DNA from: an uncultured Nitrosomonas sp. | Lineage (GTDB): Bacteria > Pseudomonadota > Gammaproteobacteria > Burkholderiales > Nitrosomonadaceae | Reading direction: 5' to 3' | Assembly (NCBI GenBank): GCA_949281375.1 | Contig: CASDLT010000022.1 | Span: forward strand, 1 to 64,000 | Length of the DNA stretch: 64,000 nucleotides | Shown: positions 19,101 through 28,632 of the stretch, piece by piece | Position numbering within the stretch: the first letter of the stretch is position 1 | Layout: every line of letters begins with the position of its first letter | The notes under the pieces: generated by a model | Told to the model about the DNA's origin: nothing | The model's input: only the letters and a program-made list of their open reading frames with translations | Database searches by the model: none | Program-made: the position numbers and the translations under genes

Positions 19101-20989
19101 GCCAGATTCAGCGTAGCCAAATCGAGTGGTAAACCGACCAGGTTATTGCGCAACGCTTCCGTGGTAAATTCATCGATTTCATTGCCCACCTGCTTGGTCA
19201 TGCCTCTCACCACCGCAGCCGCTGCATCGAGATTATTGGCGTAACCATCGGCAAACTCCACTGGATTCAAAAACGCCTGAATCAATCCAATATCATTGCT
19301 GGCACCATTCGCATTCGTGCGCGCCACTGTTTCGGTCAGCATCGAGTGGCCAAAACGATAAACCACATGGGCAAATTCCGCCATGATGGCTGGATCGATC
19401 GTGCTATCGTAATCCACGAAGACATCTACATTCGGTTGCACTTTGCGTGCAAATTCTTCAAATACGAGATGTTGATACTGCATTTCAGTAGCGAATTTCG
19501 CAGCTTGGAACAAGCGCTCGCCATTCCAGTCCCCATTCGCCAGTTTCCATTGATTGATGAACGCGGTGTTGCCGCTATTGGTTATCAATGCCTTGATTTC
19601 ATCGACTTTGGTATTATGTTCGGCATGAAATACCGTGTGAACCGTGGTCAAACCAATGTTCTCATTACCGCGACCATCCCCGGTAATGAAGTGCGCATCG
19701 AGCAGTTCATCGTCATATTGCCCAGGCGCAATCGGGCCTTGATTGATCACCGCGTCAGAATCCGCCTCTTTCATCGTGCCATTTGAATTGCGTGGCGCTG
19801 CGTTGTGCGCAATGTCATCCAGAAAGGCGTGACCGGTACGAACGACATTACCTGGAATATTGACCGGCGCATTGGGATTACCTTCCAGCAACGTATTGTT
19901 GGCTAACACCAATTGCGCAAAACCGTTAGTGCTGAGAATCAATTGGCCATAGGAATCCGTTGCTAGCAATGGCAAATTGGTGAGGTCCGCATCCGACAGA
20001 TTGAATCCAAGCTTGGTTTGGGCCTGTAATTTGATGTCTTTCCATGTGGCTAATCCGCCAAGATTTCCAGCGCCATCCAGCAACCTGCCTGTCGAAACCG
20101 GATCACCCTGACCATTGAGCGCATATTCACGCAAAAACGCCTGATGTGACGGGTGTGAGGTATAGGTCTGATTCTGGTCGATAAACGGCGTGGTTTGATT
20201 GATATGATTATGAATATCATCTCCGGTGCCTATCACGCCGTCGTCACCTGGCAAGTTAGTTGCCCGGGTCATCACCATAAAGCGTTCACCAACAGGTAAA
20301 TCATCAAGGCTTTCGTCTTCCGGCGTATTGATGTCATCACCGATTACACCATCGGGTCCTGCGATGAGCGGATCATCGCTTGGCAGTGGAACAAACACCG
20401 TGCCGCTCTGCCCTTTGTTGACCAAATCCAGTCCGTGGTCAAAGAATTGACCAAACAGCGTAAACCAGGAATTGTAAGGTGCTGACAATCCTGCGTCAGG
20501 CGTTACGTTGGGTATGAACCAGGTATTGAAGGATGAGCCATCCATGCGCTCACCGGAAACCAGATCCGAACCGCCCGTACTTCCAGCTGCCGCATCCGCT
20601 GCCGGATTGCTGGGTGACTGGTCCGCAATCAAATTACTGATCAGACGCGGCTGGGTATCAAATACCAGGCCATTTTTTTGATTATAGGAGGTTGAACTGC
20701 CTTCAGGTTGACCAGGTGTGCCAAACCCGGCCGGTACGTTCTCACCATTAATGAATTCCGGAGTCAATAAACGCGGAAATACGCGATCAGCCGATCCGAA
20801 TGCACTTTGACCAGGTTCCAGATTATTATAAGTGCCATTGACATTCCGCAATCCAAACCATAGCACTGGATCTCCCACCAGTCCTGGTAATGCGCTGAAA
20901 TTACCATTGCGTTGCGCTGCGGAATCGTTCTCGGCAATGACGATTTGCTGAATTAAGAAATCGAGATCTGTTCTGCTTAAATTTGCCAT
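16160..20989 (-). CDS. Large secreted haem peroxidase with RTX calcium-binding repeats
   Basis: 1609 residues. Residues ~150-740 form an animal-type haem peroxidase: distal His185 in QFFDHGLD, the DGRGNEN...HTVFHAEHN block (438-459), and proximal His548 in VYRFGHSM. Residues ~880-1060 and ~1300-1540 carry RTX nonapeptides of the GGxGxDxLx type (for example GGAGNDSLN, GGDGNDTLDGG), which bind calcium as a beta-roll. The last ~60 residues resemble a type I secretion signal region. There is no N-terminal signal peptide, as expected for type I export. Members of this peroxidase group in bacteria are extracellular. The gene is monocistronic, and no HlyB/HlyD/TolC exporter lies in the window. GGGG precedes the ATG as a modest ribosome site. 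Confidence 0.9.
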   Translation of the reverse strand: MANLSRTDLDFLIQQIVIAENDSAAQRNGNFSALPGLVGDPVLWFGLRNVNGTYNNLEPGQSAFGSADRVFPRLLTPEFINGENVPAGFGTPGQPEGSSTSYNQKNGLVFDTQPRLISNLIADQSPSNPAADAAAGSTGGSDLVSGERMDGSSFNTWFIPNVTPDAGLSAPYNSWFTLFGQFFDHGLDLVNKGQSGTVFVPLPSDDPLIAGPDGVIGDDINTPEDESLDDLPVGERFMVMTRATNLPGDDGVIGTGDDIHNHINQTTPFIDQNQTYTSHPSHQAFLREYALNGQGDPVSTGRLLDGAGNLGGLATWKDIKLQAQTKLGFNLSDADLTNLPLLATDSYGQLILSTNGFAQLVLANNTLLEGNPNAPVNIPGNVVRTGHAFLDDIAHNAAPRNSNGTMKEADSDAVINQGPIAPGQYDDELLDAHFITGDGRGNENIGLTTVHTVFHAEHNTKVDEIKALITNSGNTAFINQWKLANGDWNGERLFQAAKFATEMQYQHLVFEEFARKVQPNVDVFVDYDSTIDPAIMAEFAHVVYRFGHSMLTETVARTNANGASNDIGLIQAFLNPVEFADGYANNLDAAAAVVRGMTKQVGNEIDEFTTEALRNNLVGLPLDLATLNLARGRDTGIPSLNDARRMFHDDSGLSAVAPYESWADFGAALRHPESLTNFIAAYGNHPSIISAVTMDEKRAAADFLINNDSDFMNGTDTANNGLDSIDFWIGGLAEAPPPFGGLLGSTFNFVFETQMENLQNGDRFYYLARTAGLDFLTQLEENSFAEMIMRNLPNVKHLPFDVFSTPTYTFEAGNLLVNPTGIFNDPSTPYNESALLVRDTSLGANTIRYNGAEHIVMGGTEGIDRLRAGSGDDTIWGDGGNDRMEGGAGNDSLNGGDGNDRITDSAGDDNIKGGDGHDFINAGSGLNLILAGEGHDFVVSGNDVSEVFAGPGNDFIFGNTANAAMIGNDGHDWIQNGTAGGAIGDNNDPFNTALIRGNDVFVGGGGADDFTGEGGDDIFNGMAGVDFMDGDVGFDWVVSDGLTGVSNIDLSRLIINAGLPGEPVTVDRFKFVEAASGWNANDVIVGDNRTSVELTLLDPTSGQNNALSDINNPAAGGHSAANRIAQINGLSAILGGATVFDSGNILLGGGGSDRIQGLGGDDIIDGDAFLNTRIVANGTTSFDNMTSALRTAVQNGTYTPDQLTIVREILSNNTGIDTAVYNDVFANYVVTVSSSTGTIFVDHANVAAGAVDEGVDTLRNIERIQFTDRTAMFGTTGDDNLVGTATNDVIYGLAGNDTLDGAGGVDILVGSTGNDTYIVDTTTDTLTELAGGGTDTVQSSVTFTIGATFENLTLTGSNAINGTGNAGVNVLTGNSNNNVLSGLDGADTLIGGDGNDTLDGGFGVDTMTGGLGDDTYVVNSGTDIINELANEGIDTVISSVLRNLSGTQLENITLTGSGNITSQGNDFNNVMIGNNGNNTLNGNAGNDTLNGGAGSDILIGAGGADAMTGGAGIDTFRYAAVGQSIGINQDTITDFVSGTDKIDLAGIDANTVLAGNQAFSFVATITGPGQVRYDAATGLLQANINGSLAPELQIQLSANLSLSAADFIL

Positions 20990-21661
20990 TTATTGCCCCT
21001 CATTATTTATTATTAAAATGAAGAGCGAGACCCATGACGTAATTCACGATTAACCGTAGAAGATCGATGCCTATTGCATTCTTGTCTGTAATGCCCCTAA
21101 AAACTATGACGTTCTGCTATGCAGTGTTGATATCAAGCTCAAAATACTCATTTACATCGTGTAAACAGAACATTTTGCATTGATGTCGCCATGCTTAGCC
21201 TTCACACATCTCGTTTTCAAAGCAACATTCAGCTTTAGGCAAACCCTTCTACCCCTTTCGGTGTCTTCAGAATCAAGTTCATACCTTTGCTCGCTCCGAG
21301 AGCGATGGTAAGAGAATTTTCAGAAAAAATACATTGGCAAATTTCGTATTTTTTTCTAAATAATTACTTAGAAAAATAATATGAAAACTTCATTTATCCA
21401 TGCTGATCCAGTTTAACAATCATTCTTTGATTCATTGCATTGAATGAATTGCGATGACCTTGACCGCAACTGCAAACCGACATGAAATAGACTGGCACAA
21501 ACGAAGTTTGACCACCACACGGATTTCATCAATGGGAAGCTACGTGTAGGGCATTGAGGACATGCTTTGAAGGATGAAAATTACAAAAACACGGCATTTA
21601 TTGATACCCTGCCCGAGCTGGAGCAGGGTATCTATGCAAAAGGAGCTTTTGCAACGTGAAC
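20990..21661. other. Long intergenic region upstream of the peroxidase gene
   Basis: 672 bases with no gene I can support. It holds the ftsH terminator hairpin at its far end and an A+T-rich inverted repeat, TTTTTCTAA (21351-21359) with TTAGAAAAA (about 21368-21376). Its length upstream of a large secreted-enzyme gene suggests regulatory sequence, but I can name no site. Confidence 0.4.
21603..21632 (-). terminator. Terminator hairpin after ftsH
   Basis: A perfect 10-bp stem, GATACCCTGC (21603-21612) with GCAGGGTATC (21623-21632), encloses a 10-base loop. It lies 30 bases beyond the ftsH stop. The T-run following on the minus strand is weak. Confidence 0.6.
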
Positions 21662-23482
21662 TTATGGCGTATAGGGACTGATCGCCTGCTTGAGTTTAAC
21701 GATCTCGGGCTGGTTGAGCGTTTCATCCTTCAGCAGCTTCTCAGCGGTTTGATCCAATAAGGCCCGATTATTCTGCAGGATACCTACTGCACAGGCTAGC
21801 GCCTGATCCACGAGCGATCGAATCGCGATATCGATCTTATTGGCGGTTTCTTCGCTGTAATTTCGATTGGACGGTATTGCGAAAGTTGGCTGCAGAAAAG
21901 TAGATTGATCCCGGTCATAGGCAACATTCCCCAATGCGTCACTCATGCCATATTTCAAAACCATGGCTCGGGCGATATCGGTTGCGCGCACAAGATCATC
22001 GGCTGCGCCAGTCGAAATTTCATCGAACACCACTTGCTCGGCGGCGCGTCCGCCTAGCAGCACCGCCATTTTATTCGTGAGTTCAGCACGCGTCATCAAA
22101 TAACGGTCCTCTGTCGGACGTTGAATGGTATAACCTAGCGCTCCGATGCCGCGAGGAATGATCGAAATTTTGTGCACTTCATCGGTGCGCGGCAACGCCA
22201 GCGCCACCAAGGCATGCCCCAGCTCGTGGAACGCCACCACCCGCCGTTCATCGGGGTTTAGAAGACGGTTACGTTTCTCCAGTCCAGCGACGATCCGTTC
22301 GATGGCGTTATTGAAATCGTCCATTGCAACGGAAGGCGCACTGCGTCGCGTGGCCAGCAAAGTCGCTTCATTGATCAGATTGGCCAAATCTGCACCGGTA
22401 AATCCAGGCGTCAATGCGGCAATTTCCTTTAGTTTGACATCGGAATCCAGTCTCACTTTTTTGGCATGAACCAGCAATATTTGCTCACGCCCGATCTTGT
22501 CGGGCCGGTCAACCAGCACCTGGCGATCGAATCGTCCGGCGCGCAACAGCGCCGGATCAAGAATTTCCGGCCGGTTAGTCGCCGCCAGCAGCACAATGCC
22601 GCTGCTCGGATCGAAACCGTCCAGTTCGGCCAGCAGTTGATTCAACGTTTGTTCCTTCTCGTCATGCCCTCCACCCAGGCCGCCGTAGGCGCCACGAGCA
22701 CGACCCAAAGCATCCAGTTCATCAATGAAAATGATCGCAGGTGCCAATTGCCGTGCTTGCTCAAACAGATCACGCACTCGAGCTGCACCCACTCCCACGA
22801 ACATTTCGACGAACTCCGAGCCGGAAATCGAGAAAAAAGGCACGCCCGCTTCACCCGCAACAGCCCGCGCCAGCAAGGTTTTACCGGTACCCGGCGGACC
22901 AACCAGCAGAATGCCTTTCGGTGCACGTCCGCCCAGCCGGCCATAATCTGCAGGATTTTTCAAAAAATTGATAATTTCGATCAGCTCTTCTTTGGCTTCA
23001 TCCACGCCCGCCACATCCTTGAACGTGACTTTAGTTTCTTTCTCGACAAATACTTTGGCTCGGCTTTTGCCGATCGACATCAACCCGCTCCCCATATTGC
23101 TGCCCATGCGCCGGATGATTAACAACCAGATACCGATAAAAATAGCCGTCGGCACGATCCAGGACAATAAATCCCGCACCCATGTACTTTGCACGACACC
23201 GGTATAGACCACTTGATGCTTATCGAGCATCTCGGCCAGATCCGGTTCCACCCGGGTAGTGACAAATTCCTTGAAGCCATCTGCCTGTTTTTCCTTGAGC
23301 GTGCCAACGATCTGGTTTTGAGAAATTGCAATCTCAGCCACCTTCTCTTGCTCAAGAAGCTGCTGAAAGCGGCTGTAGGGAATGTGCTCCACCTGGGTAT
23401 ATTGCGTATACAGATTCTGTATCAGCAACAAACCCAGCATGGCCACGATGACAAACCAGAAATTGATTTTTGTGTTATCCAT
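21662..23482 (-). CDS. ftsH: ATP-dependent membrane zinc metalloprotease FtsH
   Basis: 606 residues in standard order: TM1 (8-22), a periplasmic loop, TM2 (106-123), AAA+ with Walker A GPPGTGKT (195-202), Walker [12 protein letters not shown] and the second region of homology ([20 protein letters not shown]). The protease has HELGH at 419-423 and the third ligand Asp in [11 protein letters not shown]. FtsH degrades misassembled membrane proteins and some regulators. It stands alone rather than beside rlmE, the usual partner of the housekeeping copy, so it may be a paralogue. The gene is preceded by GAGGT 6 bases before the ATG, and a fadL-like gene lies 128 bases upstream on the same strand. 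Confidence 0.95.
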   Translation of the reverse strand: MDNTKINFWFVIVAMLGLLLIQNLYTQYTQVEHIPYSRFQQLLEQEKVAEIAISQNQIVGTLKEKQADGFKEFVTTRVEPDLAEMLDKHQVVYTGVVQSTWVRDLLSWIVPTAIFIGIWLLIIRRMGSNMGSGLMSIGKSRAKVFVEKETKVTFKDVAGVDEAKEELIEIINFLKNPADYGRLGGRAPKGILLVGPPGTGKTLLARAVAGEAGVPFFSISGSEFVEMFVGVGAARVRDLFEQARQLAPAIIFIDELDALGRARGAYGGLGGGHDEKEQTLNQLLAELDGFDPSSGIVLLAATNRPEILDPALLRAGRFDRQVLVDRPDKIGREQILLVHAKKVRLDSDVKLKEIAALTPGFTGADLANLINEATLLATRRSAPSVAMDDFNNAIERIVAGLEKRNRLLNPDERRVVAFHELGHALVALALPRTDEVHKISIIPRGIGALGYTIQRPTEDRYLMTRAELTNKMAVLLGGRAAEQVVFDEISTGAADDLVRATDIARAMVLKYGMSDALGNVAYDRDQSTFLQPTFAIPSNRNYSEETANKIDIAIRSLVDQALACAVGILQNNRALLDQTAEKLLKDETLNQPEIVKLKQAISPYTP

Positions 23483-23610
23483 TGATTACCTCAGCGTATT
23501 GGATGCATTACCATAATTCGGGAAATAGTGTGCTATCAGACAAAATCACGAACAAAATGACTCGCAGCAATAAAATATTTAACTAACGTATGCGATGAAT
23601 TTCTTCTACC

Positions 23611-25038
23611 TCAGAATCGCCAATCCATTTGCAATCCGCCAATATTGATCTGCTCATTATAATACCCAGTCAGGCGATCGCCCGTTTGGCCTCGATGATC
23701 GATTCCGGCATCGGACATGAACAAGTGCGCATACGCGGCATGAAGATGGACATTTTTAAATACCGCATAGCTCAGTCCGACCGTCAACCAGTAGCGGCTG
23801 GCATCTGGAATTCGCGGCGAGCGGTGCTGTGCATTGGGAATGGGTGTTTGATCAAATGCAAATCCCGTTCTGATCGTCCATTTGCCGGAATCTGAAAAAT
23901 AACTAATTCCAGCAGCATAACGCCACGTGTCACGCCATTTCAAATCCAGCACATCATCGCGTTGCGCTGATGAAAAATCCGTGCGTAATTCACGAATCAA
24001 ACTCCAATGTGTCCATAATGCATCAGCCGAAACCATCCAGCGCGGATTTATACGATGAGAAAAACCAAACAGCACCGTATCCGGTAACGTCGCCGACATA
24101 CGCGCCCCGGTATCAATAAACTGTCCGCTTACCCGTTGGATCAGCAGCCCGGCATGAGCGGGCACCGAAAAGTTGCCGTGACCATGAATGTCATGGCTGA
24201 CCCTGGAACGATAACTGACGCCGAGTCGCGTATCATTGTCGTTAAAGCTATACAATGCACCGACGTTGTAACCAAACCCCACACTGTCCCCTTTCAGCGC
24301 AAAATGCCCATCGGCAGCCTGCGGCGATAACCCTCGGCTCGCGCAAGGCCCATCCCCGGCTTGTAAAACACAAATCGTACCGAAATCAATGGCATTGGTC
24401 AGACGAGTGTGCAAATACTGAACATTGAAACCAGCGCCGACGGAAAATTTTTCGGTAATTTTATACGATACCGAAGGATTGAAATTTAACGTGATGATTT
24501 CCGAATCAAGGGCCTGGTAGCGTCCCTGCCAATCGGATGCGTAGCCATTTTTCATTCCAAAGGGAGTATTAAAACCGATTCCGATCGCCACTCGATCGGT
24601 AAGTTCATGCACATAATATACATTAGGGATGAAGGCGATCTTGGCGGAATCTCCACCGTGGTGACCCGCCAATGGCGCACCGCCTACCAATGGACTGAGC
24701 TGTGAGGCTTGATCATGAAATGTGCTTGAGGGTGCAATGACATACCCTGCCATGGAAAGCATCCTGCCACGCACCTGACTCATCGCAGCCGGATTGAAAA
24801 ACACCATGCTTGCGTCTTCGGTATTGACCGGTGCGCCAGAAAATGCGTGGCCTAATTCCTTGACGCTTTGCTCCATTACGGCGATGCCGGCTCCCAGGGC
24901 GAAAAGCGGAAAAAAAACCAGCCAGAATCCGATTAGAGCAAGCACGCAATCGCGATTGCGCGCGGTGCCGCTCGAAATTTTTCTTAGCATTTCATTCAAG
25001 TCATTCTGCTCTTGCATCATTTTAAACTGTCTCGACAT
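23611..25038 (-). CDS. FadL/OmpP1-family outer membrane transporter
   Basis: 475 residues of the FadL (OMPP1/TodX) family, 14-stranded barrels that pass hydrophobic molecules. A hydrophobic segment at ~33-47 ending LFALGAG is the probable signal peptide. After it comes the N-terminal hatch (VKELGHAFSGAPVNTEDASMVFFNPAAMSQV, with the conserved NPA-type turn), then amphipathic strands to a C-terminal aromatic (MDWRF). The first ~30 residues before the signal are charged and unusual; an in-frame Met at residue 17 (24990) would give a more normal signal peptide. The ligand is unknown. It lies upstream of ftsH in the same direction and divergent from the PAS-GGDEF-EAL gene. Confidence 0.85.
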   Translation of the reverse strand: MSRQFKMMQEQNDLNEMLRKISSGTARNRDCVLALIGFWLVFFPLFALGAGIAVMEQSVKELGHAFSGAPVNTEDASMVFFNPAAMSQVRGRMLSMAGYVIAPSSTFHDQASQLSPLVGGAPLAGHHGGDSAKIAFIPNVYYVHELTDRVAIGIGFNTPFGMKNGYASDWQGRYQALDSEIITLNFNPSVSYKITEKFSVGAGFNVQYLHTRLTNAIDFGTICVLQAGDGPCASRGLSPQAADGHFALKGDSVGFGYNVGALYSFNDNDTRLGVSYRSRVSHDIHGHGNFSVPAHAGLLIQRVSGQFIDTGARMSATLPDTVLFGFSHRINPRWMVSADALWTHWSLIRELRTDFSSAQRDDVLDLKWRDTWRYAAGISYFSDSGKWTIRTGFAFDQTPIPNAQHRSPRIPDASRYWLTVGLSYAVFKNVHLHAAYAHLFMSDAGIDHRGQTGDRLTGYYNEQINIGGLQMDWRF

Positions 25039-25267
25039 GCTATTTGCCTGAATTCTTGAATGGAATAGCTAAACTGTCAACCTGATCAGTCAAAAAAAGA
25101 CTTCAACGGAACAATTAATGTCTGCTACTACATGCTTGTTTGATTAATTTGATATTCCATCCTATAAATTCAGTTTATTTCCCTACTTAAGTAAGATATA
25201 TTAAATCGATCATCAATAAATGATGCATCATCGATAAATGTCGGATTACTGGTTTGAAGGGTCTTGA

Positions 25268-27763
25268 TTGGGTCATTACATTAAAAATCCCAGCCCTCAG
25301 CAAGTTGATCATGCTACCGGGCTCCTGGCAGAACAGGTCAAACTGCTTTATCAGCAGGCCAGCAAAGCACATCTTGCCACTCTGATCATTTCCCCTGCAT
25401 TTGCTTTCATTTCCTGGAATTACTTTCCATCCAACTGGTTGTTGAGCTGGGTTTTGGCAGTGTATTTACTTGCGTTAGCCAGACAGTCTTTGATCCATTT
25501 TTATTTTCACAAAAAACCTTCTGCTGTTGAATCACTCCTCTGGGGCCGTCTTTTCATAGGCGCAGTTTTACTTTCCGGCATCCTTTGGGGTATCGCCGGC
25601 GGGGTTTTTTTCGTTGAAAACAGTCCCATTCATCAATTATTTTTGGCTTATATACTAGGAGGAATGGTCGCGGGCGCAATGGCGACATTGTCTTCCTACC
25701 GCGGTGCATTCTTCGCATTCTCGGTACCCGCGACCATTCCATTTATTTATCAGGTGATTTCCCACGAAAACAGTGGATATTTGTTGATTGCGCTCACCTA
25801 TTTGTTTTTTCTACTGATGATGGTCAGCATCTCGCATCAGCTCTATCAGACTATCTCGGATTCGCTTGATTTGCGGTTTAATAATATTGACTTATTGAAT
25901 CGCTTGCTCCAGGCTCAGAATCGCCAGTATGCCATCAATCTGGAACTACAGAAGCAAATCGCCGAAAAGGATCTCTCCCAGCAAGCCTTGCAGCACGCCA
26001 AGAATGAATTGGAGCAGCGGGTTGCAGAACGTACGACTGCGCTCGCGCTATCCAACGAAATCCTGCAGCATGAAAAAGAGCTTTTTCAAGTAACGCTGGC
26101 CAGCATCGGAGATGCCGTAATAACCACCAATTCGTCGAGCAAGATCACCTTTCTCAATCCGATTGCCGAACAGTTTACCGGCTGGCGCAATCACGAAGCC
26201 CAGGGCAATGACTTGTTGCAAGTATTTTCGATTATGGATGCATCAACGCAAATGCTCATTGACGATCCTCTTGCCTATTCTTCTCTTTTTGCAACGCGAC
26301 TGGAGGGCAATAATGAATGTACGCTCATCGGAAAGGATGGTTCTGCGCGCATCATTGACTATTCGCTCGCTCCGATCCTGAACAATAATAAAGATGTAAT
26401 AGGAACGGTGCTGACCTTCCGCGATGTCACCGAGCAGCGCAAATTAACGCAAAAATTGGCTTATCAGGCAGCGCATGATTCGTTGACCGGGTTATTGAAC
26501 CGCGAGGAATTTGAAAATCGCCTGGAGAAAATACTGGCTTCGACGCGGCCGCATGATATTCACGCATTGTTATACCTCGACCTGGATCAATTCAAAGTTA
26601 TCAATGATACTTGCGGCCATAGCGCTGGGGACGAATTGCTCCGCCAGGTTACCGCATTGCTGCATTCCAAGCTCCGCACCCGCGATACACTGGCCCGGCT
26701 GGGCGGTGACGAGTTTGGGATCATTCTGGAGCATTGCCCCGAGAATGAGGCATTGCAAGTCGCCAACCTGCTGCGCGAATTGGTCGAGAACTTCCGTTAC
26801 CAGTGGCAGGACAAGACTTTCACTATTGGCGTCAGTATCGGACTTTTATCCATCAGGCACGATAACGAAGGCTTGGCAAACGCATTAAGCGCAGCCGATA
26901 GCGCTTGCTTTGCCGCCAAGGAGCAAGGACGAAATCGAGTTCATGTGTATCAAACGAATGATGATCTTTTACAAAAAAGATCAGGGGAAATGCAGTGGTT
27001 GCCTCGTTTGCAAAAAGCCATTACCGACAATCGCCTGCAACTTCTGTTTCAGCCGATCGTTGCGCTCTGCCAGGACGATGGGTTGGATGAGCATGGCGAA
27101 TTTCTGCTTCGCTTGCGAGGCGAGCATGATGAACTGATTCTGCCGGGGTCTTTCCTACCACCAGCCGAACGCTATCATCAAATGCTCATGATCGATCGTT
27201 GGGTAATCGAACAATCATTACAATTACTTAAAACCCGGCAAGATGATCAGTTCAATGCGCTGTACGCCATCAATCTATCGGCGCATGCATTGGGAAACGT
27301 GGATTTTCTTGAGTTTGTCATCGATCATGTCCATGATTACGACAGCAACCCTGCCATGATCTGCTTCGAAATTACCGAGAATGTGGCGCTCGCAGATCTT
27401 CAACATGTGGTGAATTTCATCGTGACCCTAAAGAAATTGGGGTGCCGTTTCTCCATGGATGATTTCGGTAGCGGCCTATCGTCTTTTGGATATTTGAAAA
27501 ACATACCACTGGATTACCTCAAAATCGATGGCCGCCTCGTAAGGGGAATGTTAACCGACCCAGTCGATCGCGCCATGGTCGAGTCGATCAATCATATCGG
27601 CCACGTGATGGGGTTAAAAACCATCGCCGAGTGGGTTGAAGATGTGCAAACCTCAGAATTGCTCAAACAAATCGGTGTCGATTACGTGCAAGGCTATGGA
27701 ATCGCCAAGCCTCAGATATTTCTTCCAGAAATTCACAATCCACAACGGGCAATACAGAACTGA
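25268..27763 (+). CDS. Membrane-bound PAS-GGDEF-EAL cyclic-di-GMP enzyme
   Basis: 831 residues. N-terminal membrane module with about five or six segments (residues ~35-200); coiled coil (~205-265); PAS (~275-385, LASIGDAVITTNSSSKITFLN); GGDEF (~395-560) with intact RLGGDEF and an RTRD inhibitory site five residues before it; EAL (~575-820) with EFLLR in place of EALLR, DDFGSG and YLKIDG. Both catalytic cores look intact, so it could make or break down c-di-GMP under control of the PAS. The start is TTG at 25268, because a stop codon lies directly upstream in frame; GAAGGG precedes it by 6 bases. It is a single-gene unit. Confidence 0.9.
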   Translation: MGHYIKNPSPQQVDHATGLLAEQVKLLYQQASKAHLATLIISPAFAFISWNYFPSNWLLSWVLAVYLLALARQSLIHFYFHKKPSAVESLLWGRLFIGAVLLSGILWGIAGGVFFVENSPIHQLFLAYILGGMVAGAMATLSSYRGAFFAFSVPATIPFIYQVISHENSGYLLIALTYLFFLLMMVSISHQLYQTISDSLDLRFNNIDLLNRLLQAQNRQYAINLELQKQIAEKDLSQQALQHAKNELEQRVAERTTALALSNEILQHEKELFQVTLASIGDAVITTNSSSKITFLNPIAEQFTGWRNHEAQGNDLLQVFSIMDASTQMLIDDPLAYSSLFATRLEGNNECTLIGKDGSARIIDYSLAPILNNNKDVIGTVLTFRDVTEQRKLTQKLAYQAAHDSLTGLLNREEFENRLEKILASTRPHDIHALLYLDLDQFKVINDTCGHSAGDELLRQVTALLHSKLRTRDTLARLGGDEFGIILEHCPENEALQVANLLRELVENFRYQWQDKTFTIGVSIGLLSIRHDNEGLANALSAADSACFAAKEQGRNRVHVYQTNDDLLQKRSGEMQWLPRLQKAITDNRLQLLFQPIVALCQDDGLDEHGEFLLRLRGEHDELILPGSFLPPAERYHQMLMIDRWVIEQSLQLLKTRQDDQFNALYAINLSAHALGNVDFLEFVIDHVHDYDSNPAMICFEITENVALADLQHVVNFIVTLKKLGCRFSMDDFGSGLSSFGYLKNIPLDYLKIDGRLVRGMLTDPVDRAMVESINHIGHVMGLKTIAEWVEDVQTSELLKQIGVDYVQGYGIAKPQIFLPEIHNPQRAIQN

Positions 27764-27840
27764 AGCAACATCCGGAACAGTTCCTGGCCGAGATTAACCT
27801 CGCTGTTTCTTGCAGGAAACTTCGGGTAAGCGCTGGTTAA

Positions 27841-27965
27841 TTGACTGCACGATCGCATTACTTCGGTGCGCGGCATTCACTCGCTCGCCATCGGATTGAT
27901 ATGTCTCGGTTGCTGCATTCTGTGCGCCTCGCTCTTGATTCACGCTCGTTGATTTAATCAGCGCT
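27841..27965 (+). repeat. Degenerate intergenic repeat, copy A
   Basis: Starts TTGACTGCACGATCGCATT, contains TGTCTCGGTTGCTGC, and ends TCAGCGCT at the stop of the next minus-strand gene. The same order of blocks occurs at 33490 and 48275 in the same orientation. It has no coding potential. Confidence 0.5.
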
Positions 27966-28246
27966 TAGTTAAACAGTAAATGTTCAGAAAAATTGCCAGC
28001 CGCAATTTTCTCAAGATACTGCTTTGCTTTTTCACTGACGCCCGCGCCATGTTGCAAATAGGACTGCGCCGCAAGTCGGGGGGAATAATCACATGCCTGA
28101 TAGCCCTGCCGTTTGATTTCCTCGAGCGATAAGGCAGTAACCGTAAGCTTGCCCTTGCCCAGCTTGATGAGGAGCAGATCCTTACCGCGCGTGGCAACGG
28201 TCAGCGCCGTGTGACGATTCTGATTGATAAGCACAGTGGGTTGCAT
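27965..28246 (-). CDS. Conserved-looking hypothetical protein
   Basis: 93 residues, soluble, with no motif I recognise. The N-terminal half is beta-rich (ALTVATRGKDLLLIKLGKGKLTVTAL) and the C-terminal half helical (SPRLAAQSYLQHGAGVSEKAKQYLEKIAAG). Composition and codon choice are those of a real gene. It is divergent from the rubrerythrin gene. Repeat A adjoins its 3' end. No function is proposed. Confidence 0.6.
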   Translation of the reverse strand: MQPTVLINQNRHTALTVATRGKDLLLIKLGKGKLTVTALSLEEIKRQGYQACDYSPRLAAQSYLQHGAGVSEKAKQYLEKIAAGNFSEHLLFN

Positions 28247-28632
28247 CTACGCGATATTCCTTGGAGATTGACTACAATTTGACAACACAGTGAATTACAC
28301 CATATCCACTCTCCCTCATTCAAATTTTTGACCGTCCTTTGCGAAAAGCCGGAAACTAGAACATAACTTTTCACCGTTATGCTTTTTTGGAGTAAATTAC
28401 CGAACAGAATTGAATCGCAACGAATAGTTGACAATCCCTGAACCCTTCGATAGTCTCCACGCACGCACTTAATGTTGTGTTTACGCACTTGCCATGCTCT
28501 GATCAAGCCGAGGTAACGTTGGTTAGACGCAAGCCTTTGATTCTCACCTCGTTTCTCTATTCAATCACACTTGGTTCTGTGCGAAAAATTAAAAATATAT
28601 TTAAACTTGAGACGTTAAAAAAGGAGAAAATG
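28247..28632 (+). other. Divergent intergenic region upstream of rubrerythrin
   Basis: Holds the promoter regions of two divergent genes. A short hairpin CATAAC/GTTATG (28362-28381) followed by six T's resembles a small terminator but has no plus-strand gene to serve. AAGGAG at 28621-28626 is the rubrerythrin ribosome site. No regulator box can be named with confidence. Confidence 0.4.

Noticed and set aside
28362..28388. Plus-strand terminator-like hairpin
   Set aside because: Stem of only 6 bp and no plus-strand gene upstream to terminate; noted only within the intergenic entry.
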